From: Alphaproteobacteria bacterium
Lineage (GTDB): Bacteria; Pseudomonadota; Alphaproteobacteria; Rhizobiales; Hyphomicrobiaceae
Assembly (NCBI GenBank): GCA_018819265.1
Contig: JAHJQI010000127.1
Coordinates: 1-50,558, forward strand
Reading direction: 5' to 3'
Length of the DNA: 50,558 nucleotides
The position numbers and the translations under genes were made by a program. The notes below the pieces were generated by a model, which ran no database searches, was not told where the DNA came from, and saw only the letters and a list, made by a program, of their open reading frames with translations. Within the stretch, counting starts at the first letter, position 1; the number at the start of each line of letters is the position of its first letter. This document shows positions 41,235 to 49,963 of the stretch, piece after piece.

Positions 41235-42611
41235 TCAACGCTTTTTCTGCGCTGCCATTTTGATGCGGTATTGCGCCGCCCATTGCGGCTTTTCGGTCTG
41301 CTCGGCACGCTCGATGGCCAGCGCATCGGCGGCAACATCGCGGGTAATCGTGCTTCCGGCCGCAACGTAGGCCCCAGCGCCGATTCTGACCGGCGCGACG
41401 AGGGCCGAATTCGAGCCGATGAACACGCCCGCGCCAACGTCGCAAAGGTTCTTGTTGAAGCCGTCGTAATTGCAGAAGATCGTGCCTGCCCCGATGTTGG
41501 CGCCCGCTCCGACACGCGCATCCCCCACATAGCTCAGGTGATTGGCTTTGGCGCCGTCTTCCATCGTGGCGTTTTTGACCTCGACGAAGTTGCCGATATG
41601 GACATCACGTCCGATTGTTGTCCCTGGCCGCAGCCGCGCGAACGGCCCGACCGTGGCGCCTTCGGCGATCCGCAGGCCGGCGCGTGATTTGCCATCGATA
41701 CCCTCAAGATAGCAGTTGGCGCGAATGTGGACATCATCCTCGATCGTGACACCGGGTCCAAAAAACACGTTGGGCTCGACGACCACGTCACGGCCGAAAG
41801 CGGTATCGTAGGCGAGCCACACCGTCTCGGGCGCCACCATCGTCACCCCCGCTGCCATCGCTACCGCACGTGCCCGCCGCTGCCAGATTGCTTCGGCGGT
41901 CGCCAGCTGGTCCCGCGAATTGACGCCGAGCACTTCATCTTCCGCACACGTCACCACGCTGCTGCGAAGACCATCGCCGCGCGCGATCTCGACCGCGTCG
42001 GTCAGGTAGAATTCGCCCTTGGCGTTGTTGTTGCCGATGCGCTCCAGGAGACCGGCAAGATCGTCGACGCGAAAGCCGATTACGCCTGAGTTGCAGAGCC
42101 GGACTAGAAGTTCCGCGGGACTGGCATCTTTGTGCTCGCGGATCGCCAGCAGGGCGCCATCGCTTCCCGTCAGGAGACGCCCATAGCCCGTCGGATCGGC
42201 GGCTACGAAACCGAGCACGCAGACACCGGCCCCTTCGTCGAGCTGGCGGCGCATCGCTTCAAGCGACGGTCTGCGCGTCAGCGGCGTATCGGCATACAGC
42301 ACCAGAACATCGCCGGAGTGGGCGGCAATGGCTTCGCGCGCGGCGAGAACCGCGTCCCCCGTCCCCCTTTGTTCGCGCTGCTCGTAAATTTTTGCTTCCG
42401 GCGCCCAAGCCCGCACCTCGGCCCGTACATCGTCCATGTCAGGGCCGACCACGACGGCGATACCATGCGCGCCGAGATCCGCCGAAAGCGCCAGGACGTG
42501 TGCCAGCATCGAGCGGCCGGCAACCGCGTGCAGCACCTTTGGCCGCGCCGATTTCATCCGCGTCCCCTTGCCGGCGGCAAGGATCACGATCAACAGGGGG
42601 CGGTCGCTCAT
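41235..42611 (-). CDS. glmU: Bifunctional GlcN-1-P acetyltransferase / GlcNAc-1-P uridyltransferase
   Basis: A 458-residue GlmU. The uridyltransferase N-terminus has ILAAGKGTRMKSARPKVLHA and EQREQRGTGDAVLAAREAI, and the Asp in LYADTPL binds metal. The C-terminal left-handed beta-helix acetyltransferase has hexapeptide repeats (GVTIEDDVHIRANCYLEG, GATVGPFARLRPGTTIGRDV, HIGNFVEVKNATMEDGAKAN, HLSYVGDARVGAGANIGAGT). It converts GlcN-1-P to UDP-GlcNAc for peptidoglycan and lipid A. GGAG precedes ATG 42611 at seven bases; upstream codons add an atypical tail. Confidence 0.97.
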   Translation of the reverse strand: MSDRPLLIVILAAGKGTRMKSARPKVLHAVAGRSMLAHVLALSADLGAHGIAVVVGPDMDDVRAEVRAWAPEAKIYEQREQRGTGDAVLAAREAIAAHSGDVLVLYADTPLTRRPSLEAMRRQLDEGAGVCVLGFVAADPTGYGRLLTGSDGALLAIREHKDASPAELLVRLCNSGVIGFRVDDLAGLLERIGNNNAKGEFYLTDAVEIARGDGLRSSVVTCAEDEVLGVNSRDQLATAEAIWQRRARAVAMAAGVTMVAPETVWLAYDTAFGRDVVVEPNVFFGPGVTIEDDVHIRANCYLEGIDGKSRAGLRIAEGATVGPFARLRPGTTIGRDVHIGNFVEVKNATMEDGAKANHLSYVGDARVGAGANIGAGTIFCNYDGFNKNLCDVGAGVFIGSNSALVAPVRIGAGAYVAAGSTITRDVAADALAIERAEQTEKPQWAAQYRIKMAAQKKR

Positions 42612-43038
42612 GTCGGCACTCCGTCTTCGTTCTGCCTGTCTGGTCGCCCGTGCCGCACCAGGCCGCATCGACCAGAATCGTTCAATGTGAGGTTCTTATA
42701 CCGGCAACTCCCTTACCCCCCGATGCACATTCGCGCAAAGCCCCGCAGCGCTCGTTTCAACGCTGCCGACGCCTGTCCGGCACTGTTGCCTCGAGGAGAC
42801 ACATTGCAGGCGTCTCGCGAATTGAACGCATCCGGGGCGCGCAAACCGCCTCCGTCCACAGCCCCTCCACGGCTTTGCACCGCCGCAACATTGATTCGTC
42901 CGCCCGACTCAGCGGACGCTGCCCCCGTCTGTCGGCCTGCACCGGGCCAGACGCGTAGAGATCCGATGCATTTGCCGCATCCGCGGCCACGCATCGAACA
43001 GTCCCGTGATAAATCCGAACGACCGGAGCGCGTCAACG
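42612..43038. other. Divergent intergenic region between glmU and the SPOR-like gene
   Basis: A 427-base spacer. It should hold the promoters of both flanking genes, but I see no unambiguous -35/-10 pair. Short open frames on both strands lack codon bias and ribosome sites. No repeat or hairpin of note. Confidence 0.5.
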
Positions 43039-43998
43039 ATGTCGAGTCCTGAGCCGCACAAGCAGAATCTCATCCCCGCCGGCCTGCCGCTGGCATATGT
43101 CGGCAGCTACGCCGTCGTCGGACTAGCTTCGCTCGCCTATATCAGCGTGATGATGAGCGGCCCCGGCCGCGCCACCCTCGATATCGCGGCCCCGGATCGC
43201 TTCGCCCAATCCACCGAAGCCGAGCCGCCGCAAGTCATTGCATCGACCGAAACCACCGATACCCGGCAGCCCGAAGCCGAAGCGCGCTTCGATGACACGA
43301 CTGCCGTCGCCAACGACGCAGCTCCATCAGTTTCGCCGGCGACGCAGCAGCAGGCCGAACTCATCGAGCCAGCCCCGCCGTCCCCCAATATCGAGACGAA
43401 GTACGTCACCACTGAGCAGATCATTGCCTCACGACCAGGGCGGACGCCGGATGCGCAGAGCGTCGTCGCTGCCGTGACGCCGCCGCCAAATCCTGTCGCC
43501 GACCCATCCGCGACCTCGAACATCGTCACGGGCAGCATCGCCGTACCGCCGCCGCCCGAGCGCGCGCCGCCGCCGCCCGCCGTCATTCGCGCCGCCCTCA
43601 AGCCCGCGGTCGCACCAGCGCGTGCAGCCGCTGCAAATCCACCCCCGCAACGCCCCGTTGCCAAGCCCGCCGCACCCATTGACTTCGGCCCTGCCGTCGT
43701 CACCGAAGCCAAGGCACAGCCCGAAGCTGCCCCGGCGCTCGCCGTGCTGCTCGCCACCGGCTCTTCGGTGGAATCGCTGCGCCTGACCTGGAACCTGCTG
43801 CAGGAGCGTCACGCCGCGGCTCTTCTCGATCTTTCACCGCGCTATATCGTCGAGACGAACCCCGGTGCGCCGGACCGCAGTTTCGCGCTGCTCGCCGGCC
43901 CGGTCGTCTCGGCAACCGGCGTCGCCCGTGTCTGCAGCGCGCTTGTGAGCGAAGGCCTCACCTGCCGCACGCGGCCGTTCGGCGGCAATTCGCTCTGA
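43039..43998 (+). CDS. Membrane-anchored Pro/Ala-rich protein with SPOR-like C-terminus
   Basis: A 319-residue protein with a single membrane helix (LAYVGSYAVVGLASLAYISV), a long extracytoplasmic Pro/Ala/Glu-rich linker (~180 residues, including runs of proline) and a compact C-terminal domain (LRLTWNLLQERHAAALLDLS, FALLAGPVVSATGVARVCSA, EGLTCRTRPFGGNSL) reminiscent of a SPOR fold. The family assignment is inferred from pattern. GGAG lies ten bases before ATG 43039; a GTG at 43006 is an alternative. It is divergent from glmU, so two SPOR-type proteins bracket the glmU-glmS genes. Confidence 0.7.
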   Translation: MSSPEPHKQNLIPAGLPLAYVGSYAVVGLASLAYISVMMSGPGRATLDIAAPDRFAQSTEAEPPQVIASTETTDTRQPEAEARFDDTTAVANDAAPSVSPATQQQAELIEPAPPSPNIETKYVTTEQIIASRPGRTPDAQSVVAAVTPPPNPVADPSATSNIVTGSIAVPPPPERAPPPPAVIRAALKPAVAPARAAAANPPPQRPVAKPAAPIDFGPAVVTEAKAQPEAAPALAVLLATGSSVESLRLTWNLLQERHAAALLDLSPRYIVETNPGAPDRSFALLAGPVVSATGVARVCSALVSEGLTCRTRPFGGNSL

Positions 43999-44071
43999 CG
44001 CGGTCAAACGCAATGCGGCCGAACAAATGCGTCCGAAGAAACTGCGCGGATACCGACCCGAAAAGCACACA

Positions 44072-44110
44072 AGAGCGGCCCCGATGCAACCGCTCTGATT
44101 TCGATTTCAG
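44072..44110. terminator. Possible bidirectional terminator
   Basis: AGAGCGG (44072-44078), an 11-base loop, CCGCTCT (44090-44096), then GATTTCGATTTC. It lies between the convergent SPOR-like and metallopeptidase genes. Confidence 0.5.
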
Positions 44111-44126
44111 CGTTTCCAATCGCACG

Positions 44127-45152
44127 TCACAACTGCTCGTAGCCCAGTTCAAAGGCCGGCTGGCAGGCCTGGATCTGACCTTCCTTGAAGCCGAGTTTGA
44201 ACCAGCGCTGCCGCTGCGCTGCCGAACCGTGCGTGAACGCATCCGGCACCACATAGCCCTGCTGGCGCCGCTGGATCATGTCGTCGCCGATTTGCCTGGC
44301 TGCGTTGAGACCTTCTTCGATGTCACCGGGTTCAAGCCGCTGCTTGAGCTGGTCGTTGCGCGCCGCCCAGACGCCTGCAAGACAGTCCGCCTGCAACTCC
44401 ATGCGCACCTGAAGGCGATTGCCTTCCTCCGTGCTGCGCTGCTGCCTGGCCGCCTGCACCTTGTCGGCAATGCCCAGAACCTTCTGGATGTGGTGACCCA
44501 CTTCATGGGCGATGACATAGGCCTGCGCAAAATCGCCCGGCGCTGAAAATTGCCTTTTAAGTTGATCGTAGAATGCAAGATCGATGTAGATTTTCCCGTC
44601 GAGCGGGCAGTAGAACGGCCCCATCGCAGCCTGCCCCATGCCGCAGCCCGTCGACGTTTGCCCACGGAACAAGACCAGCCTCGGTTCCGGATAGTCCTTG
44701 CCGAACGATGTGAAAACCTGCGTCCAGACATCTTCGGTATCGGCCAGAACACGCTCGACGAAAACCTTCATCTCGTCATCCGAGGCCGGAGGTTTCTGAG
44801 CGCTATCGGCCGAACCTGGAAGTCCCGGAATATCGACACCGGACCGCGGCCGGCTTCGGTCGGCCTGTTCGCTGTTGGGAAGCTGCGGGATTTCGAAACT
44901 GTTGCGCCCAGGCGATCCGCCGCCATTCATCAGCACATCGAGCGGGTTGATCCCAAAGAACAGCATGATCGCGCCAAGGATCAAGAGCGTCGTCAGCGAG
45001 AAACCGCCCCGCCCGCCGATCGGGATGCGCAAGCCGCCCCCGCGCCCGCCCCCGCGCCCGCCAAGTCCGCCGGGAAAACGAAATCCGCCTCCGCCCTGCG
45101 AGCGCCGGTCCTCGACGTTCGAGCTGCGCCGGTCCTGATCGTCATAACGCAT
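44127..45152 (-). CDS. Neutral zinc metallopeptidase, YpfJ family
   Basis: A 341-residue protein. A basic Gly/Arg-rich N-terminus (GGLGGRGGGRGGGLRIP) precedes one membrane helix (FSLTTLLILGAIMLFFGINP), then an extracytoplasmic domain with VLFRGQTSTGCGMGQAAMGP, YCPLDGKIYIDLAFYDQL and the zinc motif HEVGHH in YVIAHEVGHHIQKVLGI, followed by MELQADCLAGVWA, which contributes the third ligand. It fits PF04228, with no well-defined substrate. ATG 45152 gives the family start MRYDDQDRRSSNVEDRR; an in-frame start five codons earlier is weaker. Confidence 0.93.
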   Translation of the reverse strand: MRYDDQDRRSSNVEDRRSQGGGGFRFPGGLGGRGGGRGGGLRIPIGGRGGFSLTTLLILGAIMLFFGINPLDVLMNGGGSPGRNSFEIPQLPNSEQADRSRPRSGVDIPGLPGSADSAQKPPASDDEMKVFVERVLADTEDVWTQVFTSFGKDYPEPRLVLFRGQTSTGCGMGQAAMGPFYCPLDGKIYIDLAFYDQLKRQFSAPGDFAQAYVIAHEVGHHIQKVLGIADKVQAARQQRSTEEGNRLQVRMELQADCLAGVWAARNDQLKQRLEPGDIEEGLNAARQIGDDMIQRRQQGYVVPDAFTHGSAAQRQRWFKLGFKEGQIQACQPAFELGYEQL

Positions 45153-45251
45153 GACGGCTCTCTCCACTGGTTCTCAACGCTGCGTTGCGCCAGCCGTTCG
45201 GCAAACTCATCGAACCCGGCCTTCTGCAGCGGCCATAGTGCATGGCCTCCG

Positions 45252-45329
45252 CTAGTGTCCCGTCTCCGGAGTTCGCCTCCACTCTGCGGCAACCGCTCGA
45301 GCGAACTTCGCAGACATAAGGGACACTAG
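45252..45329. repeat. Palindromic intergenic element upstream of the metallopeptidase
   Basis: CTAGTGTCCC (45252-45261) pairs perfectly with GGGACACTAG (45320-45329); inner matches such as GTTCGC/GCGAAC add to the stem. It is related in form to the element 15 bases further on. Confidence 0.85.
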
Positions 45330-45344
45330 AATCATAGACTTGCA

Positions 45345-45416
45345 AGTGTGATTCAGATTCAGAAGTTCGCTCTGAACGTAGCCGCAGGTGGTGGCGAACT
45401 TCTGAATTATCACACT
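45345..45416. repeat. Second palindromic intergenic element
   Basis: AGTGTGAT ... ATCACACT forms the outer stem and CAGAAGTTCGC ... GCGAACTTCTG the inner stem. Both elements contain GTTCGC/GCGAAC and CTAG-type ends, so they look like paired members of one family. Confidence 0.85.
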
Positions 45417-45451
45417 AGCTGGCAAGTAGCCATCAGCGCACGACAGAACGC

Positions 45452-46918
45452 TCAACCTTCGTCCGCCGTTCCGACTTTTTTCAGCTGGTCGGCGGTGACG
45501 CCGTCGGCGCTCTGGCTGACGGACCCGGACCCCATCGCCGGCCTCGGCAGCATCAGCACGCTTCCCGCTTCGCCGCCCTTGGACTTCTGCGACGGCAACA
45601 ACGCCTTGACCGCACGCGAAGCCGCGATCGTGCCATTGTTGGCATAGGCTTCGTGGTTCTTTTCGATTTCCTTGATTTCGTAGCGGTAGTTGACCATCAG
45701 GCCGTGCGCCTGCCGCAAACCCTTGTCCGAGGTATCGCCCAGCCAGTTGATCCGTTCCAGGCGCGCGCCGTTGCCGAGATGGAAGCGCGCCACCGGATCC
45801 ACCGGCTTGTTGCGCTCGGACTTGGCACGCATGAAATAGTGCGCTGCCAATGCCAATACCGCGCCCTTGAGATCTTCGTCGTCGCCGTGACGGTCGGTCC
45901 ATTCGGGATCACGCAGGTCAGACAGTATCTTGCGGTCTTCTTCGCTGATGAGTCCCTCGGTGTCGTCGCCGCGCACCCGGTCCAGCCAGCGCGCGAACAA
46001 CGGCACCGGCGACAGGGTGACGAACGTTTTGAGGCTCGGCAACTCGCGCACGAGTTCTTCCACCACCTGCTTGATGAGGAAATTGCCAAACGAGATCCCT
46101 TGCAGACCCGCTTGGCAGTTGGAGATCGAATAGAATACCGCTGTCGTCGGCTCGCGCAGCGCCGCGCTCTTCCGTTCCTCGTTCAGGACCGGCGCAATCG
46201 CACCCGCGATCTCGTCGCCCAGCGCCACCTCGACAAAGATCAGCGGCTCATCGACCAGCGAAGGATGGAAGAACGCAAAGCAGCGCCGGTCGGCGGGATC
46301 GAGACGCCGGCGCAGATCTTCCCAGCCTTTGATTTCGTGCACCGCTTCGTAGGCGATGATCTTTTCCAGAATCGCCGCCGGCGTCTGCCAGTCGATCCGG
46401 CGCAACACCAGGAAGCCGCGGTTGAACCATGAATAGAGAAGGTGCCGCAGATCGTTGTCGACCATCGCAAAAGCCGGATCGTCCTTTGGAAACCGCAAAA
46501 GGTCGCGGCGCATCGCGACGATTTCGGCTGTCGCGCCCGGCGCCAGGTTAAGCCGGCGGAAGAACTCCTGGCGCGGACTGTCGACCGCCGATTGCAGCCT
46601 GGCGAGCGCCGCGTCGCTCGGCTCGCTGACATAGTTCTCGGCGGCATCGAGCACCGCGTCGGCATCGGGCTTCAGGACAGGCGCCGCAGCCAGGTAACGG
46701 AAGAACGCGCGTTTCTCGTCGCTCCCCAGGATCTTGTAGTGGTTGAGGATTTGCTGGGCGATGGCGACGCCGGAAGCTTCCCCGCGCCCGGAGACGAGGG
46801 CATCGACAAGCGCCTGCATGCCCCGTGCGGGTTCGTCGCCGAACAGCGATTTGGGCAACAGCGCTCGGCCCTGCTCGGCCACCGTGTTGAGCAATTCCTG
46901 AAAGAAGGAGGTGTTCAT
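45452..46918 (-). CDS. Malonyl-CoA decarboxylase
   Basis: A 488-residue protein matching malonyl-CoA decarboxylase over its length: an N-terminal helical domain (FFRRLNLAPGATAEIVAMRR) and a GNAT-like catalytic domain (RRCFAFFHPSLVDEPLIFVE, TTAVFYSISNCQAGLQGISF, FVTLSPVPLFARWL, ARFHLGNGARLERINWLGD). It converts malonyl-CoA to acetyl-CoA and CO2 in the cytosol. No malonyl-CoA synthetase (MatB) or dicarboxylate transporter gene is adjacent, so malonate catabolism is not evident from context. ATG 46918 gives the family N-terminus; GAGGCGGAA lies directly upstream. Confidence 0.94.
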   Translation of the reverse strand: MNTSFFQELLNTVAEQGRALLPKSLFGDEPARGMQALVDALVSGRGEASGVAIAQQILNHYKILGSDEKRAFFRYLAAAPVLKPDADAVLDAAENYVSEPSDAALARLQSAVDSPRQEFFRRLNLAPGATAEIVAMRRDLLRFPKDDPAFAMVDNDLRHLLYSWFNRGFLVLRRIDWQTPAAILEKIIAYEAVHEIKGWEDLRRRLDPADRRCFAFFHPSLVDEPLIFVEVALGDEIAGAIAPVLNEERKSAALREPTTAVFYSISNCQAGLQGISFGNFLIKQVVEELVRELPSLKTFVTLSPVPLFARWLDRVRGDDTEGLISEEDRKILSDLRDPEWTDRHGDDEDLKGAVLALAAHYFMRAKSERNKPVDPVARFHLGNGARLERINWLGDTSDKGLRQAHGLMVNYRYEIKEIEKNHEAYANNGTIAASRAVKALLPSQKSKGGEAGSVLMLPRPAMGSGSVSQSADGVTADQLKKVGTADEG

Positions 46919-47006
46919 TTCCGCCTCGCGATTAACCCGGTGCCGGATAGTATACGTTGAAGATGTCACACAGGCATGCCGAAATGAGCGCGCCGCCACA
47001 AGCTTT

Positions 47007-47050
47007 GTTTACCCTTTGTAAACCCTCACGGATCATCTTTTGTTAACAAA
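47007..47050. promoter_or_regulatory. Two AT-rich dyads between divergent genes
   Basis: GTTTAC-CCTTT-GTAAAC (47007-47023) and the perfect palindrome TTTGTTAACAAA (47039-47050) lie in the 167 bases between the malonyl-CoA decarboxylase and papain-like genes. They look like repressor sites; no regulator is identified. They do not match the CtrA box (TTAA-N7-TTAA). Confidence 0.5.
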
Positions 47051-47085
47051 TCGATTCGCCAAGCGTTCATCGGAGTTCCCGGTCC

Positions 47086-47571
47086 ATGACCGATGCCCTC
47101 AGCCAGCCCATTAGGACGTCCGGCCTCAACAAGGTCAAGAACGACACCGGCCGCACGGCGTTCTGCGGCCCTTATATCCTGTCCGCATTGACCGGCTTTC
47201 CGATCAGCCGTGTCGAACGCGAGGTCAACCGCTTCCGCCGCGTTGACGACAATGCCCCTATCAAGGGCACCAGCGCCATGGAAGTGGCCGCTGCCGCAAC
47301 GGAACTCGGCTGGGAAATGACGCTGCAGGACAGCTTCTGGCATCTCGAAAAGAAGGAACGCCCGACGCTGTGGAGCTGGATGCAGAAACCGCGCAATGCG
47401 TGGGTCTATTACCTGCTCGCCATCCATCGCGGCAAGGACGGTCACTGGATACTCGTCAAGGGCGTCAAGCTTTGCGACACCTATACCGACGGCAAATGGC
47501 AGTTCGTCTGCGACGGCCCCCACCGCGGCACCAGGATCATGGAGATTTACCAGCTCCGTTCGCGCGGGTAA
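47086..47571 (+). CDS. Small papain-like/C39-like cysteine-protease-fold protein (putative)
   Basis: A 161-residue protein without a signal peptide. Residues 21-36 (TGRTAFCGPYILSALT) place Cys27 at the start of a helix in the C-G-P pattern typical of papain-like and C39 peptidases. His120 lies in GKDGHWILVKGVKLCDTYTD, with Asp131 or Asp134 following. A Cys-His-Asp triad in this order suggests a cysteine-peptidase or transferase fold, but I know no characterised relative, and the calls of function are inference. GGAG precedes the ATG. Its last 35 bases overlap the 3' end of the convergent permease gene. Confidence 0.65.
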   Translation: MTDALSQPIRTSGLNKVKNDTGRTAFCGPYILSALTGFPISRVEREVNRFRRVDDNAPIKGTSAMEVAAAATELGWEMTLQDSFWHLEKKERPTLWSWMQKPRNAWVYYLLAIHRGKDGHWILVKGVKLCDTYTDGKWQFVCDGPHRGTRIMEIYQLRSRG

Positions 47572-48022
47572 CCGAAGAGTCGTCGGCGACCGGCGCCACC
47601 GGCGAAATCCCATCCGTCTCGGCGACAGCAAGACCCTTCTTCACGAGCCGCTTCTTTGCCGCCTTGAACTGAAGTTCGAGGCCGTCGAATTCCTCATCGG
47701 AACAATTCTCGACATCGATCAACTGGACGCGCGCACGATCGACCGCATTCAGCAATTCATCGAGCTTGAGATGCAGCGCTCGCGAATCGCGGTTCTGCGT
47801 GTTCTGAATGAGGAAAACCATCAGAAACGTGACGATCGTCGTGCCTGTGTTTATGACGAGCTGCCATGTATCCGAATATTCAAACATCGGACCGGTCACC
47901 GCCCACACGACCACGACGATGAACGCAACAAAGAATGCCCAGATGCTGCCCATGGCGGTCGCAACGGCGCGCGATGCCGCCGAGAAGCTGAATTTCGATT
48001 CGTTGCTTGTTCGCGTCGCCAT
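47537..48022 (-). CDS. Low-affinity iron permease family protein
   Basis: A 161-residue membrane protein. ATG 48022 gives MATRTSNESKFSFSAASRAV, then two transmembrane helices (WAFFVAFIVVVVWAVTGPMF, TWQLVINTGTTIVTFLMVFL) and the family signature IQNTQNRDSRALHLKLDELL. The C-terminal helix is charged. PF04120 was named after yeast FET4, but bacterial members carry only two helices and their iron role is not established. The gene is convergent with and overlaps the papain-like gene by 35 bases. Confidence 0.88.
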   Translation of the reverse strand: MATRTSNESKFSFSAASRAVATAMGSIWAFFVAFIVVVVWAVTGPMFEYSDTWQLVINTGTTIVTFLMVFLIQNTQNRDSRALHLKLDELLNAVDRARVQLIDVENCSDEEFDGLELQFKAAKKRLVKKGLAVAETDGISPVAPVADDSSVTRANGAGKSP

Positions 48023-48113
48023 GATGACACCCCCGGGTAAGAAAAGCCGCGTCGCAAGCAGCAACGCGCTTCCTCGCCGGCGGTTCCATTGTGGAGGTCC
48101 GGGAAGGCGGTTA

Positions 48114-48683
48114 TCAGTCCTTCGCGCGCTCGACGTAGCTGCCCTCGTCGAGCATCACGACAACGCGCGTTCCGGCCGCGATGTGCGGCGGCACCATGAT
48201 CTTGGCGCCGTTGTCGAGCACGGCCGGCTTATAGGACGACGACGCCGTCTGACCCTTCACCACCGGATCGGCTTCGACGATTTCGTAGGACGCGCGCTGC
48301 GGCAGCGATATCGCGATCGGATTGCCCTCGTGCATCGAAAGCGTGCAGACCATGTTCTCCTTCAACCATATGCCCTGGTCGCCGACGACGTCCTTCGACA
48401 CCATCACCTGATCGAAGGTTTCAGGATGCATGAAGTTGAAGCCCTGATCGTCCTCGTAGAGAAAGCCATAATCGACTTCCTCGACGAATGCCTTCTCGAC
48501 CTGCTCGGTCGTGCGGTAGCGCTCGACGATCTTCACCCCGTCGGAAATCCGGCGCATCTCAAGGTGGGTCACCGGCGTGCCCTTGCCGGGATGGATGTTG
48601 TCGGCATTCATGACAACGGCCAGCGCCCCGTTGATTTCGAGCACGTTGCCCTTGCGGATCGAGCTGGCGATCACCTTAACCAC
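48114..48683 (-). CDS. efp: Translation elongation factor P
   Basis: A 189-residue EF-P with the three beta-barrel domains: [20 protein letters not shown], the loop [13 protein letters not shown] with Lys34 in PGKG (the residue beta-lysylated in E. coli), [20 protein letters not shown] and [18 protein letters not shown]. It binds the ribosome between the P and E sites and rescues stalling at polyproline. The start is GTG 48683 (MVKVIASSI), six bases after GGAG; in-frame codons further upstream are non-homologous. The Lys34 target and the neighbouring epmA and epmB genes make lysylation, rather than rhamnosylation, the expected modification. Confidence 0.97.
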   Translation of the reverse strand: MVKVIASSIRKGNVLEINGALAVVMNADNIHPGKGTPVTHLEMRRISDGVKIVERYRTTEQVEKAFVEEVDYGFLYEDDQGFNFMHPETFDQVMVSKDVVGDQGIWLKENMVCTLSMHEGNPIAISLPQRASYEIVEADPVVKGQTASSSYKPAVLDNGAKIMVPPHIAAGTRVVVMLDEGSYVERAKD

Positions 48684-48883
48684 GTCGTTCTCCGTTGTTG
48701 ATCCAGGTCGCGGCGCGCGGAGGTATCTCCCGATTAGCGCGGTGACCGGCGGGTTCAAATTCGATTCGGCGGTTCTACTCGCTCGCGGGGCAATCGCCAA
48801 GCCCGTCGATCTGCGCTATTCCGGCCACCAGATCGATCATCAGGACGCATTGTCGCCCCCGCAATAGATTGAAGAGAGCTTCG

Positions 48884-49963
48884 ATGTCGCCCCCTCACCC
48901 CTGGTGGAACCCTGAACGCCACGCCGATCGGCGCTCTGGCCTGCTGGCACGAAACCGCATCAAGGCCGCCATTCGCGACTGGTTCGACCAACAGGGCTTT
49001 GTCGAAATAGAGGCTGGCGCGCTCGTCACCTCGCCGGGAAACGAGACGCACCTGCAGGCATTCCGCACCGATTTGACCTGCCCGGACGGCTCCACTAAAC
49101 CCCGATACCTCCACACATCCCCGGAATTCGCCGCCAAGCGGCTGATCGCTGCCGGTGAATCCAAGCTCTTCACGTTCGCCCCCGTCTTCCGCAACAGCGA
49201 GCGCGGCCCCCTCCACGCCCCCGAGTTCACTATGCTCGAATGGTACCGCGCCGGCCCGGCCGCCAATCGCTACGAAATGATCCAGAACGACTGCATGTGC
49301 CTCCTTTCCATCGCCGCTGCCGCCACAGGCCGGACCGATTGGACATGGCGCAACCGCACCTGCGAGGCCACCGCCGCCGAAGTCGTCAAAACCGTTCCTG
49401 GCCTCTTCGCCGACCTGTTCGGCATCGACCTCCAGGCCAGCTTCATCGATGCGATTCCCGACCGTGATGGCCTCGCCGCAGCCGCCTGCGGCGTTGACAT
49501 TGCATGCGTCGCCGATGAAACCTGGGGCGACATCTTTTCCAAGCTGATGGTCGAAGCCGAACGGCGCTACCCGGGCCTCCCCGAACTGCGTACCCCCGAC
49601 AACAAGGAGCGCCCGCTCATTCTCGATCAGTTTCCAGCCGTCATGTCGCCACTCGCCCGGCCATCGCCTTGCGACCCGCGTTTCGCCGGGCGCTTCGAGG
49701 TCTTTGCCGCAGGCATCGAACTCGCCAACGGGTTTGCCGAGAATACCGACGCCGAACAGGTTCGCCGCGGGCTCGACGCCGAAATGGCCGAAAAGCAGCG
49801 CCTCTATGGTGAACGCTATCCCGTCGACGACGACTTCATCGCGGCGTTGTCCATGATGCCGTCAGGAACCGCAGGCTGCGCCCTCGGTTTCGACCGCCTC
49901 GTCATGCTGGCAACCGGCGCAACCCATATCGACCAAATAATCTGGACACCGATTCCGCAATGA
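48884..49963 (+). CDS. epmA: EF-P--(R)-beta-lysine ligase
   Basis: A 359-residue LysRS-like class II enzyme without the anticodon-binding domain. Motifs: RNRIKAAIRDWFDQQGFVEI, the motif 2 region FAPVFRNSERGPLHAPEFTM and LEWYRAG, and the C-terminal motif 3 GCALGFDRLVMLATG. It attaches beta-lysine to Lys34 of EF-P. ATG 48884 follows GAGAG; a TTG at 48869 is a less likely start. It is divergent from efp (200 bases) and overlaps epmB by the ATGA at 49960. Confidence 0.96.
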   Translation: MSPPHPWWNPERHADRRSGLLARNRIKAAIRDWFDQQGFVEIEAGALVTSPGNETHLQAFRTDLTCPDGSTKPRYLHTSPEFAAKRLIAAGESKLFTFAPVFRNSERGPLHAPEFTMLEWYRAGPAANRYEMIQNDCMCLLSIAAAATGRTDWTWRNRTCEATAAEVVKTVPGLFADLFGIDLQASFIDAIPDRDGLAAAACGVDIACVADETWGDIFSKLMVEAERRYPGLPELRTPDNKERPLILDQFPAVMSPLARPSPCDPRFAGRFEVFAAGIELANGFAENTDAEQVRRGLDAEMAEKQRLYGERYPVDDDFIAALSMMPSGTAGCALGFDRLVMLATGATHIDQIIWTPIPQ

